From the NCBI RefSeq assembly GCF_037975245.1, contig NC_092568.1, positions 3,751,001 through 3,815,000 on the forward strand: a stretch of DNA of 64,000 nucleotides, in the 5' to 3' direction. Numbering within the stretch: position 1 is the first letter of the stretch; the number at the start of each line of letters is the position of its first letter. The notes beneath the pieces were generated by a model that saw only the letters and a program-made list of their open reading frames with translations, made no database searches and had not been told where the DNA came from. The stretch is from Apostichopus japonicus (taxonomy: Eukaryota > Echinodermata > Holothuroidea > Aspidochirotida > Stichopodidae). The position numbers and the translations under genes are program-made. This document shows positions 1 to 12,700 of this stretch, one piece after another.

Positions 1-560
1 CATTATAAAATACCATTACAAAATTAAGTCAATTTTCATTTCAAGGAGTGAAACAAAAGTACATTTTTTGTTTAAACTTGTGAAAATGAATATACTGCGA
101 TGAAAAATGTCTGGTAGACAAAAATTGTTGAGGATTGAATCAAATTAATTAATTAACCACTCAATTACAGTCATTTGATGAAAACAATACAGGAGGATAC
201 ATATCCTAGTTTGGTTAATTGCAATATATTTAAAGAAATATTTCAAAAAGCTGCTTTGTCAGGAAGATCTATTAAGGGGGATTGTCTTCTAAACCAAACT
301 TGAGTGAAAATTCAAAATGAGAAACCAAAGTTGAACTGCAAAAACACCACATAATATCAACTTAAAAGGTTAGCTTACATAAGAACATTGGAAGTTATGG
401 CTCAATGAAAATATCAAAGCAATCATGGAGGTTTGATGGACATTGGAGGGCTGTTTTTTGGGAAATGATATTATTTAGTGCTTACCCTCATCTGAAATGA
501 TAGACAATTTTCAGCAAGTTTGTTTTCCATTAAATGATTTAAAGCTCTTAATCTTTGCAG
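1..560 (+). other. Intron of ZFYVE26 before the first visible exon
   Basis: AT-rich sequence ending in a usual pyrimidine-rich acceptor (tttgcag at 554-560). I see no exon, RNA gene or repeat in it. The upstream exons of ZFYVE26 must lie before position 1. Confidence 0.6.
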
Positions 561-730
561 ACCGCTTTTGCCATCCCCCGGTCAACAAGTGCTGTTGAAA
601 TCTCGAGCCAGTAGGATGTTTCAGGACCTTGATTCACATTCCATACTTAGCATGTTGCATCGCCTTACGGGATTGGGACAATTGGATCAAGATGTGGTGT
701 TAAAGTTGTTGAAACAAAGACCAGAAATCA
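561..730 (+). CDS. ZFYVE26: ZFYVE26 exon 1 (window numbering)
   Basis: Begins with the last base of a split codon after tttgcag and ends before gtaaat with one base left over. It reads LPSPGQQ to RPEI and looks helical. The frame joins exactly to the next exon (K, then [10 protein letters not shown]). Confidence 0.75.
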
Positions 731-3700
731 GTAAATATCACCAGCAATTTCCAAAAAATATGTTTAAATATTTTCATGTTTTTTTCTGTCTGTCGATGAG
801 TGTAGCAACATTTTTTTTCCTGTTTTTGTCTCAACCTGTTCGGATTCAACCATTAGGACCTCGTAAGGTTATCATTTATTGTATAAAATAATTTTGTTAC
901 ACTTTTTTTTATTTCAGTTAGACTCTGTAGAAGATCCTGCTATGATCGAAATGTCATGCCATCTAACTTTTACATACAAGAATTGTTACTGTTTTTCTAT
1001 TGCTTTTTTTTTTACTCTCTTGGAAAACTGTATAATGAATGCCAAATAAATTTCTTAATCATAATTAAGTTGCTCTACATTGTTTCTGCTGCCATTTAGC
1101 GTTGTGCGGTAGTCGGATTTACCACAACCGGTAGTGTTGCAACATGAATACCGGTATCGTAACTACAACCGGTATTTTCCTCAACTTTCATCTACGGTTC
1201 AAAGCACTTAGTTACGAGACTGTCAATGTCATACATTCAATATGCATAGCCTAGGCTATGTACATACTCTTACACGCACGTTTGTAAAAAAAAAATTAAA
1301 AAAATAACACGCTATATTAGGGCCTTTGTTTTTTAACATACACTTCCAAAAAGAAAAGCACAAACCTTGGAAAAAAGCAACCCACACCATCCTTCATTCA
1401 TACTCGACGTACGATATTAGATTAACACGTTCGCAAGTGGATTAAACTTGTAATCCGTACACAAACATAAATTGGGAGTTCCCCACTATTCCATGATATT
1501 GGAATAGGGCAACCCCTTCAAGTTCAAAAGTTCACAATGAAAAGTTTTCAACTATCAACAAGTCACCACGTGTTTGGAACTTCAGACAATTAGAATATAA
1601 CATAGGGGCTACCGAAATACGGGATTACAAACTACATACATAAAAATAGTACAGATTTATTTATATCGTTAATGGGCTGTTGTTTACTCCAGGAAATATA
1701 CTTTGAATACGTGCAATATCAATCTTTCGTACAAAAGTTCTTAAAAATTAAAAAAGTAGCGAAAGATAAATATAAATGACATCGTGGAACCCCCCCGCAT
1801 TAATAAACGAATCCATTTCATTACAGCAGCAAAATCTCAAGTACTGCACTTCTGTGTACCAGTACCGTATCCTAGGCTATAAAAATATACAGTCCTGTGC
1901 GAAGATGGATTTAAACTGGATATACTCCCTGCGGTTTTGGCTCAAAATTTATAAAATCGTTAAAATTATTATAACAAAATGAGGTGAAATGCATAAGGGT
2001 AAGATTTTGTACATGGGAACCTTGACAATCATCGTTTGAAGGAAGAATAAATAACGAAAACTTCAGAATAACTTTGAGGTCCCGTAACATGTTGAGCGCA
2101 AGTAACGTTCGATATTTATTGTAGCCTAGGTCCAAATTACTACGTGAAAAGTTGATTTGTTAATATATAGCCTAGTCTAGACCAGTACGTAAGTTGATCA
2201 GATATTATTCAAACTAAGAACACAGAAACCAGAAAAAATCGTGTTTTGTTTTCTTTATTTCAAATAGTAACACGTAGATATTTTTATTATGTACGGGATT
2301 CCCGGGAATGATACCGAAACGAATGTAATAACCGGTTGTTTTCCCAATACCAGTAGTAGTTACACATTGCACTGTGATCGGGATTAGTCAATACCGGGAT
2401 CTGGATACCGGGATTCACTTGACTACCGGGATCCCGCACAACCCTACTGCCATTTATTCCCCCCTTTTCCTTTTGTAATTTTTTCAGAGGATGGAGCGAC
2501 GAAGACCGACACCAAAAAGACGAAGAGCGTGCGATTTGCAGATGACAAAGATGTGGATCAGCTTCCACTGGAACAAGAACGGGATGTAGTCATCTACTCC
2601 AGCTTTCTGATTTCGAAGTATTTTCTGGAAGCCATTCTAGCAGGTGTCTTTCATGGACCCAAACTCTCGAGCGAGGAAACTGATGACTCTAAACAGACGG
2701 AAGCTGAATCGGGGCAGTTTTTGGACGAGTGTCTTACGAAGGTTGAATCGGGTATGGCAGCGTTGTATCCGTTGAGTTACAGAGTGGAGATACTTGAGAA
2801 TCTATTCTCCCTGCTGTTTCTGAGGTATGAGGACCTGTCAGATGGCAGGGACTTGCATGCTGACAGTGGAGAGGAGGAAGGACTTATCGAAGACGATCTG
2901 ACCAACCTCAGCATCACAAGTTTGGAAAGCCTTTCTAGTCCTGTTAAGGTCGCCGGTGCTAGCGACATGTTTGATTTACAGTCCAGACACGGCGCAATCT
3001 CTAGGAGACTCAATTTCACAGACGGAGCGTCGCAGAGTAAAAGTGACAAGATGGTGACAGAGTTGGATCTTTCCACCAAAGAAGCGTCTCTCGGTTTAGG
3101 TCCGATCAGTTCTTCGGTACAACACAAAACAAAGGTGAAGGATAACAGGAAGTCTGAGACACAAGATCAAGGGAATCAGAGCAGCGAAGCTTTCTTATTA
3201 GAGGCAAGTACGGGGAGACACATCAGCTCCGAGAGTCTGTCCCAACAGAGCCACCTCAGCACATCTCAAATAGGATTCCTCGTCAGTGAAACCGTCATGA
3301 AGAAACTTCTCATGACGTTGAAAAATTGCCTCACAGGAATCTCCAAAGAAAAGATGGCGCTGTACGGTATATCGGCGTACGACACCGTGCCTCATGAAAA
3401 GGACCGTCTCCTAAGATACTTGAACACCTCTGTAGCCTTACCGAATCTAGCACAGAGAATAGCAAGTCTAACGCAGTACATAAACGAAGCATGGTGGCGA
3501 TTTCAACTGGTATCGGAGAGCTCTGTCAGCTTGAGGTCAGGGTCCCGTAGGGAGAACTGGAGCAGCGACGAGGATTTGGAAAAGCTCGGAGATATCTTGC
3601 AGCTGGAATCGGCATCGCAGAAGAAAAAGGAAAAGAAAAGAAAGAGAAACAGTAGAGGCAAAAGAACATCTGGTGAGGATTTTAAAAGAAAAATAAGATC

Positions 3701-6700
3701 ACCTTACTTTCATCTTTATGGTATCTCCTAGCCATGTTGTTTAAGTTTATACTGTATTAAACACAGTTCTTTGATGTTCTCCTTCTCGCTAAAGTACACA
3801 CAGAAATATGTGACAGTTCTGATGATAAGAGCTATTAGCTTATTTCTTGTTATTTGAAGTAAGTTAACATTTCCTGATATATGTCAGTCTTGTAGACAAA
3901 AGTAGCCAACCTTGTTGTGGTAGGTGAAGTGCAACCTGCTCTCAGTCCCAGTGAAAGGAAGCCAGCATTCATAGTGGACTAATAATAAAAATAATATAAT
4001 AATAATAATAATAATAACAACAATAATAATAATATTATTAATAATAATAAAAATAATAATAATAAAAATAATAATAATGATAATAATAATAATGATAATA
4101 ATAATAATAATAATAATAACAACAACAACAATAATAATAATAAAAAACAACAATAATACGTAATACTAAAGACAGTACGGTGACGTCAAAACCACTGTGG
4201 GTGATGGTGGGGGAGGGGTAGTATAGGAATTTAGGCCCCCCATAGAATGATCAGAAAAACATTTTGTTACAAAAAAGGGTCTGCCTGCCTCCCCTAGAAA
4301 TGCATTGAACCTCCCTTACAAAGAGAAGTCCAGCTATGCCCGTGGTCCAGACTTACAGTCTAGGTTGTGACAGTGACATTTCATGGCTCTGAAGGTTCAG
4401 CATGGATACTTGTTATTAAGTCATTTTATAGCACCTCATCCTACCTCTATTACACATCCTTTCCACTCACCCATTTCCTATTATCCTCACACTTATATCC
4501 TGTAGGTGTTAGTAGCTCAGGCAGAGAAAGTGGCTCTCAGAGCACCCTTTCACAGTTTAGTGGGGAAAACAGACAGTCGACTGGTAAGTTTTCACTTCAT
4601 ACAGAGATTTCTTGGGTTACAATAGTGTTATTTTACTGTTGACAACTCATTATACTGGAACAAGGGAGAACCTAACATTAACGTACCTCATCAATAAATA
4701 TTAGGAACCATATCTTATTAATTGTTCTGTTATAAACCTTCAAGTGGTGATTAAACTGGAGGAGGATTTCTTAGTTTGATCGTATGCAAGCTCTTTTGAT
4801 TAAATATTCTCTAGGCTTGGGAAATTTACTGACCAAAGCAAAACAGAGTACTTTAATTTTGATGTGAAATGAAAATCTGCTAACCCCTCGGTCCAGTCAT
4901 TGCTGTGATTAGACATGGATTTAGTTCTCAGTTTATTGGTTTTATTATTGCAAAGCTATGGGTTTTGTTTGAGGCATTTAAATTGAATAACCCAGTATTT
5001 TGTATTTCATGAGGGGAGGAAGAATGCAGATGTGTTCACAAAATTGGTCATTTCTGTAATTAAACCACAAAGTTATAGTGTTGTAACAGATTTATTGCAG
5101 GAAAGTACCTCCCTGTTGTCAACTGATAACATCTCTAAAATGCTGACCATTAGAACAAACAGAGTTAAACCTTTCAAAGTCAAGATGATACAAAACTTAT
5201 CTTTATAACCTTAACCCTGCCAGATGGAGCCCATAGTATGAACGGCAGGGCAAGAGGTCACAGAAAGAGGCGCAGAAAGGTGCGAAGTGAAAGCCAACAG
5301 TTATCAGCTCCAGTTGACAGGAGCATTATTGCTAGAATGTTAGCCACAGATGATACTCTCCTAAAGATGTGTTTGAGAAAGGGAAACTATTCTCAGGCTG
5401 CTCAGGTAAGAAGTTTTACTTAGTTTCAAAAATAATAGTAAGTAGTGAATAAACAATAGATTTTTTTTTATTGACAAATAGTGAATTTTGTGAATAAACG
5501 AATGAGTGGTTGATTGATATTTTTAACCATTTTGGTTTAGTGTTAGGTTGACCCTTCTTATCTATCAGTAAATAAAGATATTAATATGTTTGTAAACTTG
5601 AAATAAAATAGAGATGAATTTAGGCAGAAATATTTGTACAAGAAGGCGCATTCCATCCTAGAATTTGAAAGAAAGTTAAAGCCCTCTGAGTCAAATGTCA
5701 GCTATAATTAGTTTTCATTACACAAAGACTTTGCTGGAAGAAGTAATTGCCAATCTACTAAGATTACCCACTTACCCATGAGATGATTAAAATGTATCAT
5801 AGCCTCATACATATAAATGATTTTGATATCTTTGTGATCATTGTGGGCTGGTGGACATGCAATTACACTTGCAAAATATTCTATGGTGTTAACAGATTTT
5901 GGGTATGTTGCATTTGTTAAGATTCTACTCATCAGAAAAGTTTTCATATTAAATTTTACGATATTCTTTGCCTGTTTTATCAATGTTTGACTCTCAGGTG
6001 GTGAAAATGTTTGGTATGAATGATAAGCCAGATGCAACTGAAGTACATTTCTGTCAGAGATGGGAGAAGGCAGTCCAACAACTTCAGACCATAGAAAATA
6101 AGTCCAGACTACAACAGACAAGGATTATTGGAAACTCACCGGGAAGTGTAAGGAGAATGGCAAACTTAGGAATCGCTTCCATGGCCGCTGCCGGTGTGAT
6201 GTCGACATCTGTGACAGGAATAGTCGACGTACTTCTAACATCGTCCAATCTTCCATCTCTTCCGGATCTCAAGTTGTCATCAGAAATCGGAGAACAGCAA
6301 CCTTCGACTTCATCCTCGACTATCAACGATCATTTTCGACAGTTGAGCATTCCCGTCATGATCATTCTTGATTTAGCTTGCAGCTTCTGTCTGTCGCAGC
6401 AGTCGTGCAAGGACCTGCTGGAGATGGCCGTTGGCCGTTTGCAGAAAGTTCAAGACGCACAACAACTACCAGATTCGGGGAGAGAGGACTCATCTTCACC
6501 GTTCGGGCTCTGTTCTTTCCTATCGAGAATCCATCAGTTGGTCAATTCGTGGAGCGAGATTTCTCTCCCAGGAGAACCCCAAACTGAGCTGAGTCAAACT
6601 GAATATTCTTTGAGGACACTTCTCACAGATTGCAGATGGCCTCTTGATTCCTCGTCTTTCAAGAACTCTCATAAGAGGTTGTCAGATATATCTGTTAAAG

Positions 6701-9700
6701 TGTCTAAATTGGACAATCTTCTCCGCCAAGAGTCAAACGATACGATGGAGGTAGTTCAGCTTCCGGTAGAAACTTCCGCAAAGTCAACCCCTGCCGAGAC
6801 AATTTTGAAGGCTTCTGGTTATTTGCTGCAGTCATTAGATAAAGCAGCAGGGATGGTTTTGTCAGACCTTTCCAGGAACAAGGAAAGGGCTTCTCCAGAG
6901 AGGACTTCCAACTATTTTCTTAGTATATTTAAGCATGCCTGTATTCTAGCATCCCTCCAGTTGGAAGCACAAGATTGGCAACCAGGTAAGGGCTGTTTAC
7001 AGATAATGTTACAAATATTTGTGTACCATAGAGTGTCTTCCTCTGCTGCATTCAAAAGTAGTGGTTATCAGCAATCTGGAGGGAAACCAAAGTCGACAGA
7101 TGATATTAACGATACCCATTAGATTGTACATCACAAGTTTCTCCGTTTACAATTAGTATTAATAATTGGCATGTTTGTAAGTTGTTACATTGATGTTACA
7201 TCAAATGCAGTTAGGAGATTTAATACTTATTGGGCAAGCCTAATTATCTTGGAATGGCTTTGGCAGGGTGATTGTAACATTTTTAATCATCATTTTTTTC
7301 TTTTATTGCACAGATAATGATATGGAGCTCAAAGGAGGAGTTTTCAATGCTAAAAATCCTTTTGTCATCTTCAGTAAAAGTCCTAGTAACCTGATTGGAG
7401 AAATGATGTTTGAAAACAACATCCCACCAGCCAGGTATTAGAGAGATTCATCTTAGATCATTCCAATCCCCACTTCCTTCCTTCCATAACCTTCTCTTAT
7501 ACAAATCAGTCCTCCTCTGCCAACAAAGATAGTCAGAATGTTTGAATAAAGACTTTGACAAATTGAGACTTATGCCACGATAGGGACATATTTCAAAACT
7601 TCCTCTAACAAAAATTCCAGACTCTCAGAAGTTTGCAAAAATTTTGTACAAGGACTTCTCCTTAGTTAGGACATATCAGTAGTCATTATTTCTTGAAATG
7701 GATTCAATTTAAAATCAAAACAAATTATCTTAGTGGTGGGGATCCTTATCAAGTATTTCTTTGCATAGGGTGTCAGACGGAAGCCACAGTAACTTGCATA
7801 CTATAGGACCGTGGGATCGAAGCCCTGTTTCATTTCACGCAATACTTGTTCAATTCTTTAAATTACTCATTAAATTGGTCTTTCTTTGCCGCCAGTTGTC
7901 TGTCAAATATGGTCGATGTTATTAAACTGTGTGTTATACTTGTGAGGAATAATACTTTCAACTTTTAAGAGCCTGAAGCTACTTTAATAGTGGCAAGAGT
8001 TAATTTCCTCACTTGTTCTTTTCATTACAGGTTGGAAGACGTTGCCAAGAGATTGAAACTGAACTTAGTCCACATCATCATTCAAAGCTGCTGTCCAAAT
8101 ATTCCTGTCTCTCTTGGTCCACCAAGTTTATGTCTGCCTCACAGGAAGCCGAAGGATCACTTTCCATCCAAACCAGTCTCAGGGATATACATTCTTAATG
8201 AAGGACCTGTGGCACACAGCTCAGACAATGCCAAGCCCAGACATCCTGTACTGGTTGCTAAGGAGCTGTTGTCTCGAATGATAACTTTTCTCAAAGGTAA
8301 AATCATTGTTGTCATCATCTCTGTCATCTTTGTAGCCGATGCTTGACCATCAGAAGAGCATGCTATACTTTCCATCTATGTCCAATCTTAAGAATACTAT
8401 ATTGTCACCAACAATGAAATGCTGTCCATATAGGATCTTATTATTCTCCATACATGATCTCATTCAAGTATATGAAGAAGCAAATATATTTTACTACTTT
8501 TCTTCCTGTATTTCTGAAATACTTTTGTACTCAATGTTATACATCATTTCTTCTCACCATGGTTGAATAGGTCAGTCCCTGAATTGTCAAGATCCAGACC
8601 TGTTTGACCTCCATGCTGCGGCCAGAGCTGCCTGTCACCCTGAGTTCCACAGCATCCAGATCGCCTGCGAGGAGTTGGCTTCGGTTGACCTGGATCTGCT
8701 TGAATCCAATAGAGAGAAGACTTGCTTCTTCACCAACGTCCTGAATCTGATGCTCGTCCACGCAGCTCTACACCACGTCTACGATCAGATCATGAGCAAA
8801 CAGAAGGTATATTTAATCTTATTAGTAATAAATACACTAGGATAGGTAATCACTATGGCATTCAGTGGTGAGGATTTACATGAGATGTCATGAATTTATG
8901 TCTCACAATACCAGATATTCCACCTAGCTCACTTCTGGCCGATCAAGATCCGCCGACCTCCATGGTGGTTATCCTCCCATATGACATCAATGGAGATATG
9001 GAACTATCATTGCAACCTAATCAGTTATGCACTCTAGTGGTAATGTTATTAATTTGTGTTTGTATTTCAGGAGAAGCAATTCATTCCTAGCCACACCAGA
9101 CACAGGTCACTGACGGGACACCTGGCCCCGTCAGTGGAGGGAATCGAACCCCCGACATCACAGACATCCATGACATTAGATCTGTTAACTTATCTATGCA
9201 AGTACGCCTATAGGATAGGTCAAATGGGAACAGTCAGGTGAGTTATTCATTGGTGGAGCTAGTAACTAGGGCTTTGGTGGGGGAGAGGAGAGAGGTTGAA
9301 TATCTGAGGGAACGAACCTCCGACATCACAGACTTCCATGACATTAGATCTGTTAACTTATCTATGCAAGTACGCCTATAGGATAGGTCAAATGGGAACA
9401 GTCAGGTGAGCTATTCATTGGTGCAACTTTTAACTAGGGCTTTGGTGGCGGAGTGGGAGATGGGTGATGGGAGAGAGGTTGAATATCTGAGGGAATCGAA
9501 CCTCCTACATCACAGACATCCATGACATTAGATCTGTTAACTTATCTATGCAAGTATGCCTATAGGATAGGTCAAATGGGAACAGTCAGGTGAGTTATTC
9601 ATTGGTGGAGCTAGTAACAAGGGCTTTGGTTGGGGAGTGGGGGGAGGGGAGAGAGGTTGAATATCTGAGGGAACGAACCTCCGACATCACAGACTTCCAT

Positions 9701-12700
9701 GACATTAGATCTGTTAACTTATCTATGCAAGTACGTCTATAGGATAGGTCAAATGGGAACAGACAGGTGAGCTATTCATTGGTGCAACTTTTAACTAGGG
9801 CTTTGGTGGGGGAGTGGGAGATGGGTGATGGGAGAGAGGTTGAATATCTGAGGGAATCGAACCTCCTACATCACAGACATCCATGACATTAGATCTGTTA
9901 ACTTATCTATGCATATACGCCTATAGGATAGGTCAAATGGGAACAGTCAGGTGAGTTATTCATTGGTGCAACTAGTAACTAGGGCTTTGGTGGGGAGAGG
10001 GGGAGTGGGAGATGGGAGAGAGGTTGAATATCTGAGGGAACGAACCTCCGACATCACAGACTTCCATGACATTAGATCTGTTTAATTTATCTATGCAAGT
10101 ACGCCTATAGGATAGGTCAAATGGGAACAGTCAGGTGAGTTATTCATTGGTGGAGCTAGTAACAAGGGCTTTGGTGGGGGAGTGAGGGAGGGGAGAGAGG
10201 TTGAATATCTGAGGGAAGGAACCTCCGACATCACAGACATCCATGACATTAGATCTGTTAACTTATCTATGCAAGTACGCCTATAGGATAGGTCAAATGG
10301 GAACAGTCAGGTGAGTTATTCATTGGTGGAGCTAGTAACAAGGGCTTTGGTGGGGGAGTGGGGGGAGAGAGGTTGAATATCTGTACCACATATGGGAGAG
10401 AGAGGGGTAGGGTTGGAGGCAATTAAGTCCTCCTCATCAGACATGTGTATTATTGTTGAGTTACTTACCAAGCAAGTACTCCTACTGGTCCAATTAGTGG
10501 GTAATGGATGACTGGAGGTGACATGTTAGCCAATTAAAAGATTTCTGATATTGTAATTTAATGTCTCCGTCTTCTTTAAAAATGATGATATTTGTTGTAA
10601 TATTACATTATTTATTGTGTTTCTATACTATGCAATCTAAACAATGTCCCTCTTTCCTACCACTTTGTTTTTCACGACAGTGCCTTTGAACTAGAGTTTT
10701 TAATTTTACGGAAAGGTCTTCCACCACCTTCAATATTCAGTCGTGTTCTCGAAGATCGTGTGGTGGGTAAGTGGACGCTAAATCTGACACAGTAACGATA
10801 ACATATTTACAACCTTCGAATAAAAAATAAAAATACACGTCTAGCAAGCTTAATTGAAGATTCTATACTTGTTGGTACCCTTAAGTTACATTGTGTTATT
10901 GATTTAAGTATTACAACATGTTGTGATTGTATTCCACACTCTCTGGATCATCTCAAAAGTGTCAGGATTATCAATGTTTCTTCATTCTTTTCTCCATTTT
11001 GGATGAAATCAAGTTTTTATTGTTGTTTTTGTATATAGTTTAATGTTCGTATTGTTTATGGTCAGGTTACCATACATAGAAAATAGAATAAATAAATGAT
11101 TATGTAACTATTGCATGACACTTAATTAAGTGTCACAAGCATGTGTGATTGAGTTTTCTTCTTCATCAGTGATATTTTTTAATTAAACATTAAATAATTG
11201 AAAAATTGTAAAATAATGACTTATAGATATCTATTTTTGATATTCAATTATATATTGAGTGTTATTGTCTCTCAGACTTATTTATTTATGGATAATTTAT
11301 ATATATATTTAATTTATACTTATTCGTTTTAGATATTCATGCTATGGATCCTTGGTTTAAGTACATCCCTGATGCCGATACCAGGCTTGTCTTTGCCATC
11401 ACCGGTGGTTTTATCTCATCTCCAGTTCTGACTGTGAGTTTGTGACATCAATTTCCTTTTTTATGTGACAATGTTCTCAATACAGGATGATTTTTTGCAG
11501 AACCACAAAAAACCCACAAAAAACATGAAAACAAATAATTTAATACTAGATAGTGACAGAGGTTGGCCGGTGACAAATGCAACTTCAAAGTAGATGATTG
11601 GAGAGCATCAAATGAGCTGGTTAATAACATTATAAACCCTTTGAGGTCTTGCCAAGTGATTGTTTTCCTAAAGTCAGTGCTAGTCTGTTATTCTTTGACA
11701 ACGCTACAAAGTTTGTCGTTTTACCAATCGATGCAGCCAAATGCTAAATAGATATAATCTTTTCTGATATAATCTAATCTGTTTTATTGAGATTCACCAC
11801 TTTTTATTTTCATATGGAAAGTTAGCAATGTCTAACAACATCTGCTTTGAAACGTGTGATTACCTGGAATTGGGACGTATCGATATTTAGTTTGAAACAT
11901 AATGGACTGTTTTATCGTGGTATTTTTTTTTGTGTGTGGTGATAATGCAGCAACTGTTGGTTGAGCTCCTTCATGTCTGCGGCACGGAGCATTAAGAGGC
12001 AGACCCAACCAGCTGCTCTAAATCCCAATACGAGGCATTGTAACTTTTATGAGCCTACCCTCCATTGCTTCCTGTTGTTTCTTGATTGACTTGGTATGTT
12101 TTCTTTAGATGCTGAGAGAAGAGGATATGGAGGAACAACTGGACATGTTAATGCAGCAATACCTGGAACAGACAGTGATGGTTGATGAAAGTAGGAATGA
12201 GGTAAACCCTACCCATGCCCATCCCAACCCCCTGTCCCTCGCTGATGTTGTCTGTTATCTGCTAATCACCTCCTCTCCCCCTAATCCAGTCATAATATTG
12301 AGTGGTAACATGTGCATTGGTATAGAACTTTGAAATTCCCTGAAATGTGGCTGCATCCCAAACCAAAGGCAGAGGGGTTGGTTAGGGTAACTGTTGTGGG
12401 AAAAGGTGTCATCATGCTTATGTGTTCAAATGAAGAGCGAGTTCGCCCAAGAAACAAAATAAACCTAACGACAGAATAATTCTTACTCGATATCAATAGT
12501 AAAATAACTTTATCTGGCATAAAAGAAATATCATTGAGCTCATTTTGTGTAATACAAAATTTTTGTCTTTACAGTTAAAAATAGTGTTCTTAAAGCAGCT
12601 TTTTGAGTTTGGTCAGAATTTGTTTCGAAGATTTGAGTATTTCTTAAACTAGGATTACAAATTGATCCAAATAAGAGGTCAGTCTAGATTTGTTTCTCAC

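Noticed and set aside
3884-4153. Minus-strand open frame rich in isoleucine
   Set aside because: It is the (AAT)n microsatellite read backwards.
5708-6121. Minus-strand frame of 137 codons
   Set aside because: It overlaps the start of ZFYVE26 exon 5 on the other strand and has no recognisable protein sequence.
9134-10378. CRISPR-like or satellite array
   Set aside because: This is a eukaryotic gene; the units are 168-185 bp copies of an exon end and intron start, without repeat-spacer structure.
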